Assembly (NCBI RefSeq): GCF_001050235.1 | Contig: NZ_DF967972.1 | Location: 515,950 to 579,949, forward strand | Direction: 5' to 3' | DNA from: Longilinea arvoryzae | GTDB taxonomy: Bacteria > Chloroflexota > Anaerolineae > Anaerolineales > Anaerolineaceae | DNA length: 64,000 nt | Part shown: piece by piece, positions 45,651 to 54,730 of the stretch | Layout of the letters: the number at the start of each line of letters is the position of its first letter | Numbering within the stretch: position 1 is the stretch's first letter | Program-made: the position numbers and the translations under genes | The notes under the pieces: model-generated | The model's database searches: none | What the model saw: only the letters and a program-made list of their open reading frames with translations | What the model was told of the DNA's origin: nothing

Positions 45651-46595
45651 CTATATTGCGATTTCTCCAAGCAAATCATCGACGCGTCCATCCATCCAAC
45701 CGACAAGGCGAGGAACCCTCCAGGATTCGGCTTGACCGGCATTCCAGATGATCTGTTGCAGTTCATGTTCAATTTGATACAGGGTCAAGCGCTGCGCAAG
45801 GTCGGGAACCCGGGTACATTTGGGGGATGCTTTGAATAGAGCGCGCAGAAATGGCCTGAAATCCAGGCCGGATTCTGGCGGATATAGGCACCAGTGAATG
45901 AGGTGGCACAATTCGAAATCCGCTTCGCCATACTGCGAACATTCCCAATCGATCACCCCTGAAAATTTGCCTTGATGAAGCAGGATATTTTTAAGATGAA
46001 AATCGTTGTGCAACAGCCGGGGGCCGGTCTGAAAACCCAACACAGCAATGGATGCCTGCAGGAACCGATAGGCTCTTTCGAAAACCCGGATACTGTCCGG
46101 CTTCAAGGGCAATTTTTCAGATTCCTGCCTGAGGTGTTCCCAATATTCTTGATGACCCTCTCGCCAGGTTCCGGAAAAGCATGGAAGCGCCGCCACATAG
46201 AGACCGATATCGTAATGCGTTCCGGTCAACTCCTGCAAATCATCCAGGAACCCGGCAACATTCTCACCGAGTTGTTTCTGTTGGGCTTCCGTAGTTTCAG
46301 GATAGACGTTTACTAAATCATCGCCCGGCAGTAAGGTCAAGAGGGTATAGTAGATCGGCCCGGTTTCCCGCTGGAGGATACCCGTGTGAATAATTTTCGG
46401 CACAAAATTAAGCGCGGCAATTCGTTTGAACTTCTCCTGTTCGAGCGCCATGGATGTTTCTGACACGCGTAAGAGAAATTCTTGATTGATCGCAAATATT
46501 TTCTTACCAAAGTTCCCGGTGATTAATTTTAGATCCCTGATTTGGATCTGATGGCTGGCGCATATCTGGCGTGCTTCGGTGAAATTGATTTCCAT
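45651..46595 (-). CDS. aminoglycoside phosphotransferase-family (APH) kinase
   Basis: 314 residues with the APH/choline-kinase fold: a small N-lobe (KIFAINQEFLLRVS) and the catalytic loop RLLHNDFHLKNILLHQGKF followed by SGVIDWECSQYGEADFELCH, where the first Asp is the base and the second binds magnesium. Substrates of such single genes range from antibiotics to sugars or choline; unknown here. The ATG at 46595 has only a weak ribosome site. Confidence 0.88.
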   Translation of the reverse strand: MEINFTEARQICASHQIQIRDLKLITGNFGKKIFAINQEFLLRVSETSMALEQEKFKRIAALNFVPKIIHTGILQRETGPIYYTLLTLLPGDDLVNVYPETTEAQQKQLGENVAGFLDDLQELTGTHYDIGLYVAALPCFSGTWREGHQEYWEHLRQESEKLPLKPDSIRVFERAYRFLQASIAVLGFQTGPRLLHNDFHLKNILLHQGKFSGVIDWECSQYGEADFELCHLIHWCLYPPESGLDFRPFLRALFKASPKCTRVPDLAQRLTLYQIEHELQQIIWNAGQAESWRVPRLVGWMDGRVDDLLGEIAI

Positions 46596-46777
46596 TTTCG
46601 ATCTTCTCAAACCCGGCGACCGGGATCGTTTTTAGGATGCTGCAACGCACTCAACACTGAATTCAGGCTCAAATTATACCGGATGGCCATCCGGAAAGAG
46701 TCATCTATTCGGAAAAATTCAGGCGCAGGCGCGTGATCCCCTCTACCGACATGCCACACATCACAGCGGAAGTGAAA

Positions 46778-46837
46778 GGCGCGTTCGACCCTCTTCGAGG
46801 GCAGGCCCCTCTTCGAGGGCAGGCGATCGAACGCGTC
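46778..46837 (-). terminator. GCGCGTTCGA hairpin with two inner hairpin units
   Basis: Outer arms GGCGCGTTCGA (46778-46788) and TCGAACGCGTC (46827-46837). Inside are two 18-bp units, each CCCTCTTCGAGGG plus CAGGC (starting 46789 and 46807). The stop of the C45-like gene is 8 bases away. Member of the variable hairpin family. Confidence 0.8.
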
Positions 46838-46844
46838 TTCCATA

Positions 46845-47849
46845 CTATGATATTTCAAGTCTGAAAAGCTTGTACTCGTTCTCGCAGGGTCTCCCATGAG
46901 CGACGTGGATTTCACCTGTACCCAGTTCAGCGACCCAGGAATAGATGGTGCCAAAGGGCTCAGACCTGGTCTCGCCATGATCACAAAGGCCAACCTCATG
47001 GTCGCTGCAAAGCCTCTTTGCAGCATCCAGGTCGATCTGGCCTTTGCGTTCATCATACCAGGCCGGGATGCGCTTCTGGTGCCGATAGACGATGTTCTCC
47101 TGACCAAGAGTGAGCTCAAGCCCGCCCATGCGTTGCGACTGGAAAAGGTTGATGGCTGCCAGCATGCCGTCTCTCGTGATGGCGACATCCACGCGTTCGG
47201 GCGCGGCCTCCACACGAGCAATGCACCCCTCCTTGTCCGCAACCAGGTACGAGATGCCCTCGTGATGCGGAATGCGCTTGAGATAATCGACAGCGCTCTG
47301 CGTATCTGAGAAGTTATCCAGCACCCAGCGTGTGACGACGTTCATGCGCAGGCCCGGCTGCGGCTTGTTCCGGTAGTAGATCGCGGCGCCAGCCATCGCA
47401 AGCCCCGCTTCATTGACGCCGTCATATCGTCCCGGATCTGCAAAGCCAAACCCGATGCTCCTTAGACCGTTCCTGGGACTCGTGTCGAAACAGGTCACCC
47501 ATTGTTGATCTTCATCGCAATAGTCGTGATTGCGCGCGAAGATGGTCCGGCCATTTCGACATTGAGTTCCGGTGACAGCAACCACGTTACAGGCCGGCTG
47601 CCCATAGTAGGTTACCGTCATGTTCGACAGGATCAGATCATAGTCCCTCTGGCACGCGTCGGCCATTCCCCGGATCTCTTCGAGAAACCCCGGCGCATAA
47701 ATGGCAATCTCACGCTCACATGCCTTGACGAGCGCAAGTTTGTCCTCACCCGGCGGTGTCCACCACCAGTCGAGCTTGTTTTCAGACACGATTCGCCCAT
47801 ATTTCAGACCCAGTTCATAGTTTGAACCTGCTATTTCAACACGTCGCAT
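46845..47849 (-). CDS. C45/AAT-family (acyltransferase/peptidase, Ntn-hydrolase-like) protein
   Basis: About 334 residues from MRRVEIAGSNYELGLKYGRI. GQPACNVVAVTG holds the candidate catalytic Cys, and QCRNGRTIFARNHDYC is the family strand before GRYDGVNEAGLAMAG. This is the acyl-CoA:6-aminopenicillanate acyltransferase / C45 peptidase pattern, enzymes that self-cleave to expose an N-terminal Cys. GAGGAAG precedes the ATG at 47849. The shared TCCGTATAAT promoter lies 121 bases upstream. Confidence 0.85.
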   Translation of the reverse strand: MRRVEIAGSNYELGLKYGRIVSENKLDWWWTPPGEDKLALVKACEREIAIYAPGFLEEIRGMADACQRDYDLILSNMTVTYYGQPACNVVAVTGTQCRNGRTIFARNHDYCDEDQQWVTCFDTSPRNGLRSIGFGFADPGRYDGVNEAGLAMAGAAIYYRNKPQPGLRMNVVTRWVLDNFSDTQSAVDYLKRIPHHEGISYLVADKEGCIARVEAAPERVDVAITRDGMLAAINLFQSQRMGGLELTLGQENIVYRHQKRIPAWYDERKGQIDLDAAKRLCSDHEVGLCDHGETRSEPFGTIYSWVAELGTGEIHVAHGRPCENEYKLFRLEIS

Positions 47850-47961
47850 GGAATCTTCCTCTTTTGAACACGGCTGCTTTGGAAACACGCGGAGTATGAG
47901 GGCAGACGTTCGTCCTTTGTCGCCCATCAGTAGGCCTGGGAAATTCTCTCCCGGTGCACCC

Positions 47962-47992
47962 AACTATTAATTATACGGACTAATGAAAGACT
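47962..47992 (-). promoter_or_regulatory. shared promoter element, copy upstream of the C45-like gene
   Basis: Minus strand GTCCGTATAATTAATAGTTG with TATAAT at 47970-47975; AGCAG lies 15 bases before. Nearly identical to the copies at 43271 and 55421. Confidence 0.6.
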
Positions 47993-48197
47993 GCTATTCC
48001 ATTTGTTTATTCCATGTACGAAACTGGAACCCCTTCTTACGAAATTATTTACCTATAACTTTTGAAACCAAAATTCCTGAATGTGTGCAATCCCCTCCAA
48101 AATTCTGGAGACTTCTCGGCTTGCTTCGCGATGCGATCCATTTGAAGCATTTCCCCTTTAAATCGAGCGAGATCATTTTCTCGGATCAAAATTAAAA

Positions 48198-48310
48198 AAC
48201 GCCCTCCATTCCCGGAGAGCGCTTCTCAAATTCTGAATGAAAAAAATAATGAGCCATCACCGGCTGGACCTTATCCTCTGCGAGAATTTTTCCAATAAAC
48301 CAGCATGTTT
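48198..48310 (-). repeat. composite intergenic repeat, copy B, with ACGCCC terminator
   Basis: ACGCCCTCC and GGAGAGCGCT form a hairpin at 48198-48222; then ATCACCGGCTGGACCTTATC and CTCTGCGAGAATTTTTCC, as in the spacer at 60874-60968. The stretch 48345-48400 (GTGCAGGCGCGTCACC, ACCGACATGCC) is shared with 46725-46760. No gene is seen between 47850 and 48544. Confidence 0.65.
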
Positions 48311-48422
48311 CTTCGATTGCCATCTTCGCGCAATTTTCACCCCTACCGAGTGCAGGCGCGTCACCATCTCGACCGACATGCCGATCTCAACAGCCGATCC
48401 CCCAGGCGGTTGAAGGCGAATG

Positions 48423-48541
48423 ATGCGCCTAAAATATCCCTTCGGGGTACAGGTGCCCCTTCGGGGTACAGGTGCCCCTTCGGGGTACAGGTGCCCCTTC
48501 GGGGTACAGGTGCCCCTTCGGGGTACAGGCCGAACGCACCC
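48423..48541 (-). terminator. variable hairpin with five tandem inner units
   Basis: Five 19-bp units occupy 48436-48530: the first begins ATCCCTT, the others GCCCCTTCGGGGTACAGGT, the last ending in C. Each unit is itself a hairpin, CCCC-TTC-GGGG. A degraded left arm (GATGCGCC, 48423-48430) and right arm CGAACGCACCC (48531-48541) match the family. The stop of the DUF1254 gene is 4 bases on. Confidence 0.85.
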
Positions 48542-48544
48542 TAT

Positions 48545-49138
48545 CTATGGACCGGGTTGCCATCCGCTTAGCGGTGTCAGTTGGATCTGCTTCGAAAGAG
48601 CATGGGCAGCCGGCAGGTCGCTGTCGCCGAACACGAGCACGCGTCCGAACACGAGCACCGAATTGTTCGGCGAGGATATGCGCGGCATGCCGCCCGGCAC
48701 CTGTCCTTCCCAGCCGGGGCCGCTCACGAGGTAGTCGCCCGCCTGCGTGCCCGTGGCGCGTTTGCCGACGTAGGCAAAATTGGTGTTGTCCGATGGATCG
48801 GTGAACTGCACGCTGTAGTAGCGACCGGCCATTTCCGGCACATGTAAGACCTGGGGTCCTTTTGAAAGATCGAGCCAGCCGGCCGTCATGAGTGTGTCGC
48901 GGTTCACACCCGTTGTCGCCAGTTTTGAGGCCGAGGCAGGCACGTGGAGGGGATCTGCAAAAAGCGTTTGGGGCTCCGTATAGAGCGTGTTGATCGGAAT
49001 GGGGCCGTCGCCGAACCCTTTATCGAGAATCGCTCTCTTGAATACCGACAGAAGCAGGCGTGGCCAAAAGTAGGTGAAAAGAAACCATGCCGCGACCATG
49101 ACCGAACCGAATATCAGCAAATGCTCCAGAGGTGTCAT
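48545..49138 (-). CDS. membrane-anchored DUF1254-domain protein
   Basis: 197 residues. One membrane helix (about 6-26) and then the DUF1254 pattern: GVNRDTLMTAGWLDLSKGP, QVLHVPEMAGRYYSVQFTDP, FAYVGKRATGTQAGDYLVSG, and a closing DLPAAHALSKQIQLTPLSGW. Its ATG overlaps the stop of the DUF1214-like gene by 4 bp. Together they form the two halves of a DUF1254/DUF1214 protein as two chains. Function unknown. Confidence 0.85.
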   Translation of the reverse strand: MTPLEHLLIFGSVMVAAWFLFTYFWPRLLLSVFKRAILDKGFGDGPIPINTLYTEPQTLFADPLHVPASASKLATTGVNRDTLMTAGWLDLSKGPQVLHVPEMAGRYYSVQFTDPSDNTNFAYVGKRATGTQAGDYLVSGPGWEGQVPGGMPRISSPNNSVLVFGRVLVFGDSDLPAAHALSKQIQLTPLSGWQPGP

Positions 49139-49812
49139 GATTTCACCTCGACCACCGGCGGCACCCTATACTCGCCACTGAGAATGGCCGCGCCGGGTAT
49201 GTACACGCGCAGCCAGAGGATGAACTTGCCCGAAGGCGCGGGCAGCCAGTTGGACTCGCGCCCTGCCGGAATCGTGTTCTGAATGCAAATATCGACCGAA
49301 CCGTCGGCATTTGGCACGAGACCCGAGCGGTCGCTGACGCTGTACCGATGAATCGGATTCGCCACAAAGTGATTCCGCGCATCCCCCATGGTGATCGACC
49401 AGAATGCATTGTTCGGCGGAAGTTGGCCTGCCGGAAAGTGCATGACGTAGTCGTGCACTCCGGAGAGCGCATGGCCCGCGCCATCCGTGTTCGTCCACCA
49501 ATACATCGCCTCTTGCGGAATGTTCACCGGGCCGGGAAAGTACTGGGCGTGGGCGGCTCGCAGCAACATGCCGTTGCCGGGGACGCCCAATCCAACCATG
49601 GTGATCCAGCCGTTGACCTTCCTGGCCTTGATCCGCGCATAAATTTGAGCCGTGACAAAGGCCAGCGCGAAGCCGATGAGGATGCCCTGCACAATGTCAC
49701 TCCGCACAGTTCTTGAACCGGTAAAAAAGTGGCCCAAGAAGAATGCATAGATGATGAAAAAGCCGCATATCCCGCCGTTGAGTATCACCAGATAAGTGGT
49801 TGTTCTGCTCAT
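49135..49812 (-). CDS. DUF1214-like protein with N-terminal membrane helices
   Basis: About 225 residues from MSRTTTYLVILNGGICGFFI. Three membrane helices in the first 90 residues, then the DUF1214 pattern: AMYWWTNTDGAGHALSGVHD, NAFWSITMGDAR, NRYSV-like HRYSVSDRSGL, SNWLPAPSGKFILWLRVYIP. The start ATG at 49812 has a poor ribosome site. Coupled to the DUF1254 gene. Confidence 0.85.
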   Translation of the reverse strand: MSRTTTYLVILNGGICGFFIIYAFFLGHFFTGSRTVRSDIVQGILIGFALAFVTAQIYARIKARKVNGWITMVGLGVPGNGMLLRAAHAQYFPGPVNIPQEAMYWWTNTDGAGHALSGVHDYVMHFPAGQLPPNNAFWSITMGDARNHFVANPIHRYSVSDRSGLVPNADGSVDICIQNTIPAGRESNWLPAPSGKFILWLRVYIPGAAILSGEYRVPPVVEVKS

Positions 49813-49828
49813 ATTGATTATTGTATCC

Positions 49829-49938
49829 CGTATGGCGTTGGGGTGTTGGCTGGACCTGCTTCGCGGACCCATAGGCGGTCGGAAGATCGCTGTACACGAG
49901 GTTGCGGCCGAGGGCAAGCACCGGGTTGTTCGGAAAGC
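49829..49938 (-). pseudogene. DUF1254 remnant (C-terminal end) upstream of the DUF1214-like gene
   Basis: The minus strand reads FPNNPVLALGRNLVYSDLPT and then AYGSAKQVQPTPQ, matching the C-terminus of the intact DUF1254 protein (PNNSVLVFGRVLVFGDSDLP). It points to a former second copy of the pair. Confidence 0.75.
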
Positions 49939-50465
49939 AAACTAATTTGCCGCTCTCTCTGCATAGATTATCCTTTCGACTTCCATCAAAGGAATCCCTC
50001 TTTTCACCGGTTTCAGGTAGTGCTCTTCCTATTCAACATTCCCTGCTGTTCCAACTCTCGCCAGGCAGATTGGCCCAGGAATGTACCTGCCGCTTCGGGT
50101 TCCATATTTCTTCCCGGCTGATTGGATCCAGTGCGCCACTCTTCATTATATAGAATATGGATATGCTGCAATTAACAACCCATAACGCCGGCATAGTATC
50201 CGGAGGACGCAACTTGATCCAGAATGCTTGATTCGACCGCAACCGAATCTCGTGCTTTTACCACGATCCACAGACAGGGTATGGGTGGAGATTCGAGGGT
50301 CCAGGATTGTTGCATCGCCGCGGGTGGAAAAAGAATACAATGAAGATAAATGGAATGAGAAATCCACGGCTCCGGCGTTTCGCCGTGCGCCGGGCATCCT
50401 CGATACCCAGATTGGATTGGAAACGGCCCCGGGTTTTCGGGGACGGGTCATGGGAGGTGACGAAG
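49939..50465. other. gene-free stretch
   Basis: About 525 bases before the LVIVD-repeat lipoprotein. Open frames exist on the plus strand but none has a start with a ribosome site or a known motif. No repeat element was found. Confidence 0.45.
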
Positions 50466-52541
50466 ATGATCCAAAGGATGCTGGTGTTCTTCGTATTGGC
50501 CGGGATGCTGGTTTCCTGCGCGAGCGTGACGCCGCCCACCCCGCCAGCCGCAACTCCCGGCGCAACCCGGATCCCAACGATTGCGCCAACGGCATCCCTC
50601 ACCCCGGCGCCAACCAGCGACCGGACGCTCGAGCGCCTCGCGCAGACCGGCGGGAGCATCAACGGCATCACCGTGATGGGCGACCTGGCCTACGTCGGCC
50701 TGGGACCCCGCGTGGCAGTCATCGACCTCCGCCAACCGGAAAGCCCGCGGCTGGTCAGCCAGAGTGAGCCGCTGCCCGGTCTTGTCAGCCAGTTGATCCA
50801 GGTTTCCGGCGGCCGGGCCGCGCGCCTGCTGGTCAACGCCGGGAAATACCTGGTCCTGATGGATGGTTCCGACCCGGAAGCCATCCTTCCCATCCGCCGG
50901 TTGGACCTGGGCGGGGCGATCACGGCCATGGTGTGGGATGAGCGCGCCAACATCCTGTACGCCGGCGGGTCGATCTACCAGCGTCCCTTTTCACTGGGCT
51001 ATACCGGCTTCGTCTCGGCGGTCGGCCTCGGGCCGGATGACGATCTCAAGGTGATGAGCACGGTTGCCCTGCCCGCCCGGGTCCTCAGCCTGGCGCTGGG
51101 CCAGGCGAGCCTGTTTGCCGGGGCGGAAGGCGAGGAGAGCGGGCTGTACCATGTGCGGGTGAGCACGCCCGGCAGCCTGTCCGCGCCCCGCCGCGTGATT
51201 GCCTCGACGCCTGAAGATCCCCTGCAGCCCACCTCCATGCAGGTGATTGGCGACCGTTTATACCTGGGTTACCGGTCGATCGATGCGTACGATATCACGA
51301 ACCCCGACCAACCCGCGCGGGCCTGGCGAGTGTATGCATCCATCGTGGTGAAAAGCTTCCAGGTGGCCGGCGAACAGGTCATCGCTTTTGGCTGGACCAT
51401 CACCAATGAGTTCATGCTGAACACGATCACCCCATCTGAGCCCATCCAGGGCGCTCCGATTGGGGTCATCTCTTCCGTCACGGCGATGCACGGCACAGGT
51501 TTTCTGGTTGCCTACAATGACCTCGAGATCCATGACGCGGTCGACCCGCAAACTCCCCGCCTGGTGGGGAGCTTCAAGGCGCCGGTGACGCATGCCATCG
51601 ATGCGGCGGCCGGCGATAGCGCCGTTTTCGTGGTCGACAACGGGACGGGGGCCAGCAACAGCGGCGCGATCCTGCGGGGCTTCCGTCTTCCTGATCTCGA
51701 ACCCCTCGGCCAGGCGCCGATCGAATTCCCCGTCGGATCGGGCTGGTATGCGTACGATGGGATGGCCCTGGAAGGCGATCGGGTCTATATCGCCAAAGCG
51801 GACGGAGTGTGGGCCTATGCCATCAGCGGTTCAGAACCCACCCTGCTGGGCAAGGTCGCGCTCGAGGATGAGCGGTTCGAAGCCATCGCGGCGACCCGGT
51901 TGGACGGGAAGAGGCTGCTGCTAACCGCGCAATCCACTGAGGATCACTTTATCACGCTGAAGGTCTACGACCTGACCGATCTGCAGAATCCAAACCGGCC
52001 GGGCGATCCGTTGACGCTCGATCAGGGATCGGGAGTGCAGATGGTCTGGAACGGAGCGGCCATCGATCTTCTCCTGGACAGAAGCTATTTTTCGCCGGAA
52101 AGCGACCGGCTATATGCCATTACGTATGAAAATCGTGCGTTGGAACGGAAGCAATCGCTCGAGATACCCGGTTACATCGAAGGCATGGCAGCCGGTGAAG
52201 GCTTCCTGCTGCTGACCGGCATCGACGAGTCGCTGAGCGAAGCGTTCGTCCTGGTGGTCGAGAGCGGGCCGTTGAAGATCGCGTCGCGGACGACCCTGCC
52301 CGAAGTCGGGTTGGGAGTCGCCGCGGTGGGGGATCAGGCCCGGGTTGTGGCGGGCGGCGGTGAGGCCGGCGCGGCGCAATTGCTGACCCTCGACGTTCAC
52401 GACCTCGCCGATCCACGCCAGGTGGACGCGCTGGACATTGCCAGCAGCCAAAACAATGCGGTGCCCATTCTGGCGACCCCTTCCTATGTGATCCTGGCGA
52501 ACGGCTCCGGCGGGGTCGAGGTTCTGGCGTTCGGGCGTTGA
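50466..52541 (+). CDS. large lipoprotein with LVIVD-type beta-propeller repeats
   Basis: 691 residues from MIQRMLVFFVLAGMLVSCAS, a signal peptide with lipobox LVSC. A Pro/Thr/Ala linker precedes a propeller made of repeated units ending in VAVIDLRQPESPRLV, AYDITNPDQPARAW, IHDAVDPQTPRLVGS, VYDLTDLQNPNRPG and LDVHDLADPRQVDALD. LVIVD repeats form seven-blade-type folds used for protein or ligand binding at the cell surface. GGGAGGTG precedes the ATG at 50466; an upstream frame from 50307 is not supported. Confidence 0.85.
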   Translation: MIQRMLVFFVLAGMLVSCASVTPPTPPAATPGATRIPTIAPTASLTPAPTSDRTLERLAQTGGSINGITVMGDLAYVGLGPRVAVIDLRQPESPRLVSQSEPLPGLVSQLIQVSGGRAARLLVNAGKYLVLMDGSDPEAILPIRRLDLGGAITAMVWDERANILYAGGSIYQRPFSLGYTGFVSAVGLGPDDDLKVMSTVALPARVLSLALGQASLFAGAEGEESGLYHVRVSTPGSLSAPRRVIASTPEDPLQPTSMQVIGDRLYLGYRSIDAYDITNPDQPARAWRVYASIVVKSFQVAGEQVIAFGWTITNEFMLNTITPSEPIQGAPIGVISSVTAMHGTGFLVAYNDLEIHDAVDPQTPRLVGSFKAPVTHAIDAAAGDSAVFVVDNGTGASNSGAILRGFRLPDLEPLGQAPIEFPVGSGWYAYDGMALEGDRVYIAKADGVWAYAISGSEPTLLGKVALEDERFEAIAATRLDGKRLLLTAQSTEDHFITLKVYDLTDLQNPNRPGDPLTLDQGSGVQMVWNGAAIDLLLDRSYFSPESDRLYAITYENRALERKQSLEIPGYIEGMAAGEGFLLLTGIDESLSEAFVLVVESGPLKIASRTTLPEVGLGVAAVGDQARVVAGGGEAGAAQLLTLDVHDLADPRQVDALDIASSQNNAVPILATPSYVILANGSGGVEVLAFGR

Positions 52542-52574
52542 TTTGAAGGCTGCTGCCGGCACTGCTTGCGAGCC

Positions 52575-52643
52575 TCAGGCGTCCGGCGGCAGGCTCAGGC
52601 CGCGGATGCCTTTATCCAGCGCGTTGAGCAGCCCGTCCAGCTG
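52575..52643 (-). pseudogene. Imm-5-like immunity protein remnant (C-terminal end)
   Basis: The minus strand reads QLDGLLNALDKGIRGLSLPP before TGA, matching the C-terminus of the intact gene at 55558-56109 (LEGLLYALDKGIRAPSLP). No upstream part in frame. Third copy of this family within 4 kb. Confidence 0.85.
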
Positions 52644-52760
52644 TTAGGCGTACGGTCAGATCCAGTTCCTGGCAACCTCGATACCGATGCGAACCCGGTC
52701 GGCTCCGAAACTGCTTTGATAATTCCGGATGACATACTTATGCATCGCCTGGCCTGCGAC

Positions 52761-53300
52761 TCACCGGCGGACTGGGGCGTCCGGTGATGGTGGTGTTGGG
52801 TGAGAGTTATGGTTGACCCACTTGCGGATCTGTGTCTTCGCCCAGGCATAATGATTGCAGGTGTTGCCGGCGACATAGTCGGCCAACAGCAACTTCCCCG
52901 TCCAATCTATCCTGCCATGTCCAAACAGATCTTCCTCTGACATTGCTTCAATCGCGGTCAAAACTTGCTTATACGATTTATTGAACTCGGAAATTACCTC
53001 GTTGAGCGGGCGGTCTTTGTTTTTCTCATAGATGGCTTGATTTAATCGGTCGATTTTCTTGCGGGACATGCCGACCGGCAGTATGGTTGAGGAACCGCCC
53101 CGCAAGCCAGCCTGATACCACTCAAGCAGGAGACGCTCCCAGGCGGCCAGGTGAGCGAGAATATCTTTGACCGACCAGTCTCCGGTCACCCCGGGTTGTT
53201 CCAGTTCATCATTCGTCAATTCAGACAGGCAATTTTCCAGGCGGTTGCGCTCAGTCTGAATATCCCGCAATAGTTGATCTTTACTGGTCTGCTTTACCAT
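52761..53300 (-). CDS. ClbS/DfsB-family four-helix protein (DinB superfamily)
   Basis: 179 residues. SKDQLLRDIQTERNRLENCL, VTGDWSVKDILAHLAAWERL and LLADYVAGNTCNHYAWAKTQ are the family pattern, with His residues in positions that bind metal in the DinB fold. ClbS protects against colibactin in some bacteria and DfsB relatives act in bacillithiol or thiol chemistry. A protective role is plausible but unproven. Start at 53300. Confidence 0.85.
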   Translation of the reverse strand: MVKQTSKDQLLRDIQTERNRLENCLSELTNDELEQPGVTGDWSVKDILAHLAAWERLLLEWYQAGLRGGSSTILPVGMSRKKIDRLNQAIYEKNKDRPLNEVISEFNKSYKQVLTAIEAMSEEDLFGHGRIDWTGKLLLADYVAGNTCNHYAWAKTQIRKWVNHNSHPTPPSPDAPVRR

Positions 53301-53331
53301 GTTTTTCCGACATTCTGCCTTACAGCCGGAG

Positions 53332-53904
53332 TCAATTCGTTAAATAATTATATCCCCCCAATGGAACAAACCGACTGCGGATGCCCGCATCCAGTTGGAC
53401 CATGAGCTGGTCCAGGCGGGTCTTGCCGGGCGAACGGGCAGGCATCTGCAGCAGAATGGCGCGCGCTTCAGCAGGGATGCACTCAACCGCCCGGCGCACT
53501 TCAGCCTCGCCGATGGCTGCATCGCCGCCACCGGCCAGCTCGACCGCCAATGCGGCATAGGCCGCCGGGCCGAGGATGTGTTTGGTTTGCCCGACGTCCG
53601 CCAACGGGTGCGTGTACGCGGACGATGCGGCAAAGCCCGCGGCGCGCGCAGCGGCGGCCGCGGCCGGATCGTTAACCTCGCGGGCGGCAGCCAGCGCTGC
53701 CAGGGCCAGCGTGCGCAGTTGCGCGGTGCGCCTTTCCCCGCCGGCAAAGGCGCGGATGCCCTCAATCGCCGCGCGGGGGCGGAGATCGGTGGGAGCGTGG
53801 CGTTCGAAGAGCGGCAGCGCGCGTTCGGCGCAGTCCGCGGCCCAGCCGGCAAGGATGCGGAGGGTGTCGAGGGTGAGGGAAAAGTAGGATTTTTCGCCGC
53901 CCAT
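53332..53904 (-). CDS. Imm-5-like putative immunity protein, copy 1
   Basis: 190 residues from MGGEKSYFSLTLDTLRILAG. It is an all-helical protein with LPLFERHAPTDLRPRAAIEG, a long Ala-rich helix (AAAAAARAAGFAASSAYTHP), GQTKHILGPAAYAALAVELA and a final LDQLMVQLDAGIRSRF. The family is annotated as putative immunity protein (Imm-5-like). A copy with about 75 percent similarity lies at 55558-56109. AGAAGGTG precedes the ATG. No toxin is nearby. Confidence 0.82.
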   Translation of the reverse strand: MGGEKSYFSLTLDTLRILAGWAADCAERALPLFERHAPTDLRPRAAIEGIRAFAGGERRTAQLRTLALAALAAAREVNDPAAAAAARAAGFAASSAYTHPLADVGQTKHILGPAAYAALAVELAGGGDAAIGEAEVRRAVECIPAEARAILLQMPARSPGKTRLDQLMVQLDAGIRSRFVPLGGYNYLTN

Positions 53905-54105
53905 AATGCACCTTCTAAAATTGATACCTGATCTCGTCAATGTTACCCCGTACGCCGAATGCGTCCGCCTGACGGAATGCGTTAGCCGCGGTGGGGCGGG
54001 AAAGCAGGACAAATATTATTTTAGCGCCACTTTTGGCAAGCCGACGCAGTTTTGAGTGATGCAAGCCAACTGTCCAATTGGAGCTGGTGAAGGGCCGCAT
54101 TTTTC

Positions 54106-54669
54106 TCAATGAACAACAAGAGCGAGAATCTCATTCCCCGTTTCTTCAGGCAGCTTGCCTTTAGTGAAAACAATATGCTTAGCTATTGTGAAGTAAGCTC
54201 CGTTCTCCAGGAAATGTCGATTGAAGTCAAAGTTTAGATCCACCGGAGGATTTTTATCTCTGCTTTTCAAAATTTGAAGGGATTCTTCCAAGTCAGGAGA
54301 AGGTAAGATCAGGAAGATATTGGGGTAGGAGCTTAGTGCGCGTTGTATTCGGATAAGACTTTCCCGGCTTTCTGAAACACCGTTACCAGCTCCCAGATCA
54401 AAAATGCAGTTATGATGATCAGCCAACATGCGCTCGATAGCATATGCATCAAAGAGATTCCAGTAAAGAAAAAGAGCAAGAAAGCCACCATGTTGGCGGA
54501 AAGACTCAGCGAGCTTTTCATCATAGCCGATTTCTTGATAATAGTTTCGACGCAGATTATCGAGCGATACTTGAGGCTTACCAAGTGTTTCAGAAAGCAA
54601 TTTGCCCAGAGTGCTTTTTCCGGTTCGAACTGGTCCGATCAATATAATTTCTGAGTTCGTGGTGGACAT
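54106..54669 (-). CDS. P-loop kinase-like AAA protein
   Basis: About 187 residues from MSTTNSEIILIGPVRTGKST, a Walker A motif (GPVRTGKS). CIFDLGAGNGVSESRESLIR and IFLILPSPDLEESLQIL follow. Similar in size and order to shikimate-kinase-like proteins. The ATG at 54669 is chosen because the Walker A begins shortly after it; earlier ATGs at 54708 and 54714 are possible. A shared TCCGTATAAT promoter lies about 70 bases upstream. Confidence 0.75.
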   Translation of the reverse strand: MSTTNSEIILIGPVRTGKSTLGKLLSETLGKPQVSLDNLRRNYYQEIGYDEKLAESFRQHGGFLALFLYWNLFDAYAIERMLADHHNCIFDLGAGNGVSESRESLIRIQRALSSYPNIFLILPSPDLEESLQILKSRDKNPPVDLNFDFNRHFLENGAYFTIAKHIVFTKGKLPEETGNEILALVVH

Positions 54670-54730
54670 TGCAACTCGATTTCCAGGATCAATACCACCC
54701 TGCCCCATGTTCATATAAAGCGACCCCACA

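Noticed and set aside
48436..48530. Short tandem repeats considered as a CRISPR array
   Set aside because: The 19-bp units are directly joined without spacers and are themselves hairpins.
50228..50767. Plus-strand frame at the start of the LVIVD lipoprotein
   Set aside because: Overlaps the signal peptide region of the real gene in another frame and has no motif.
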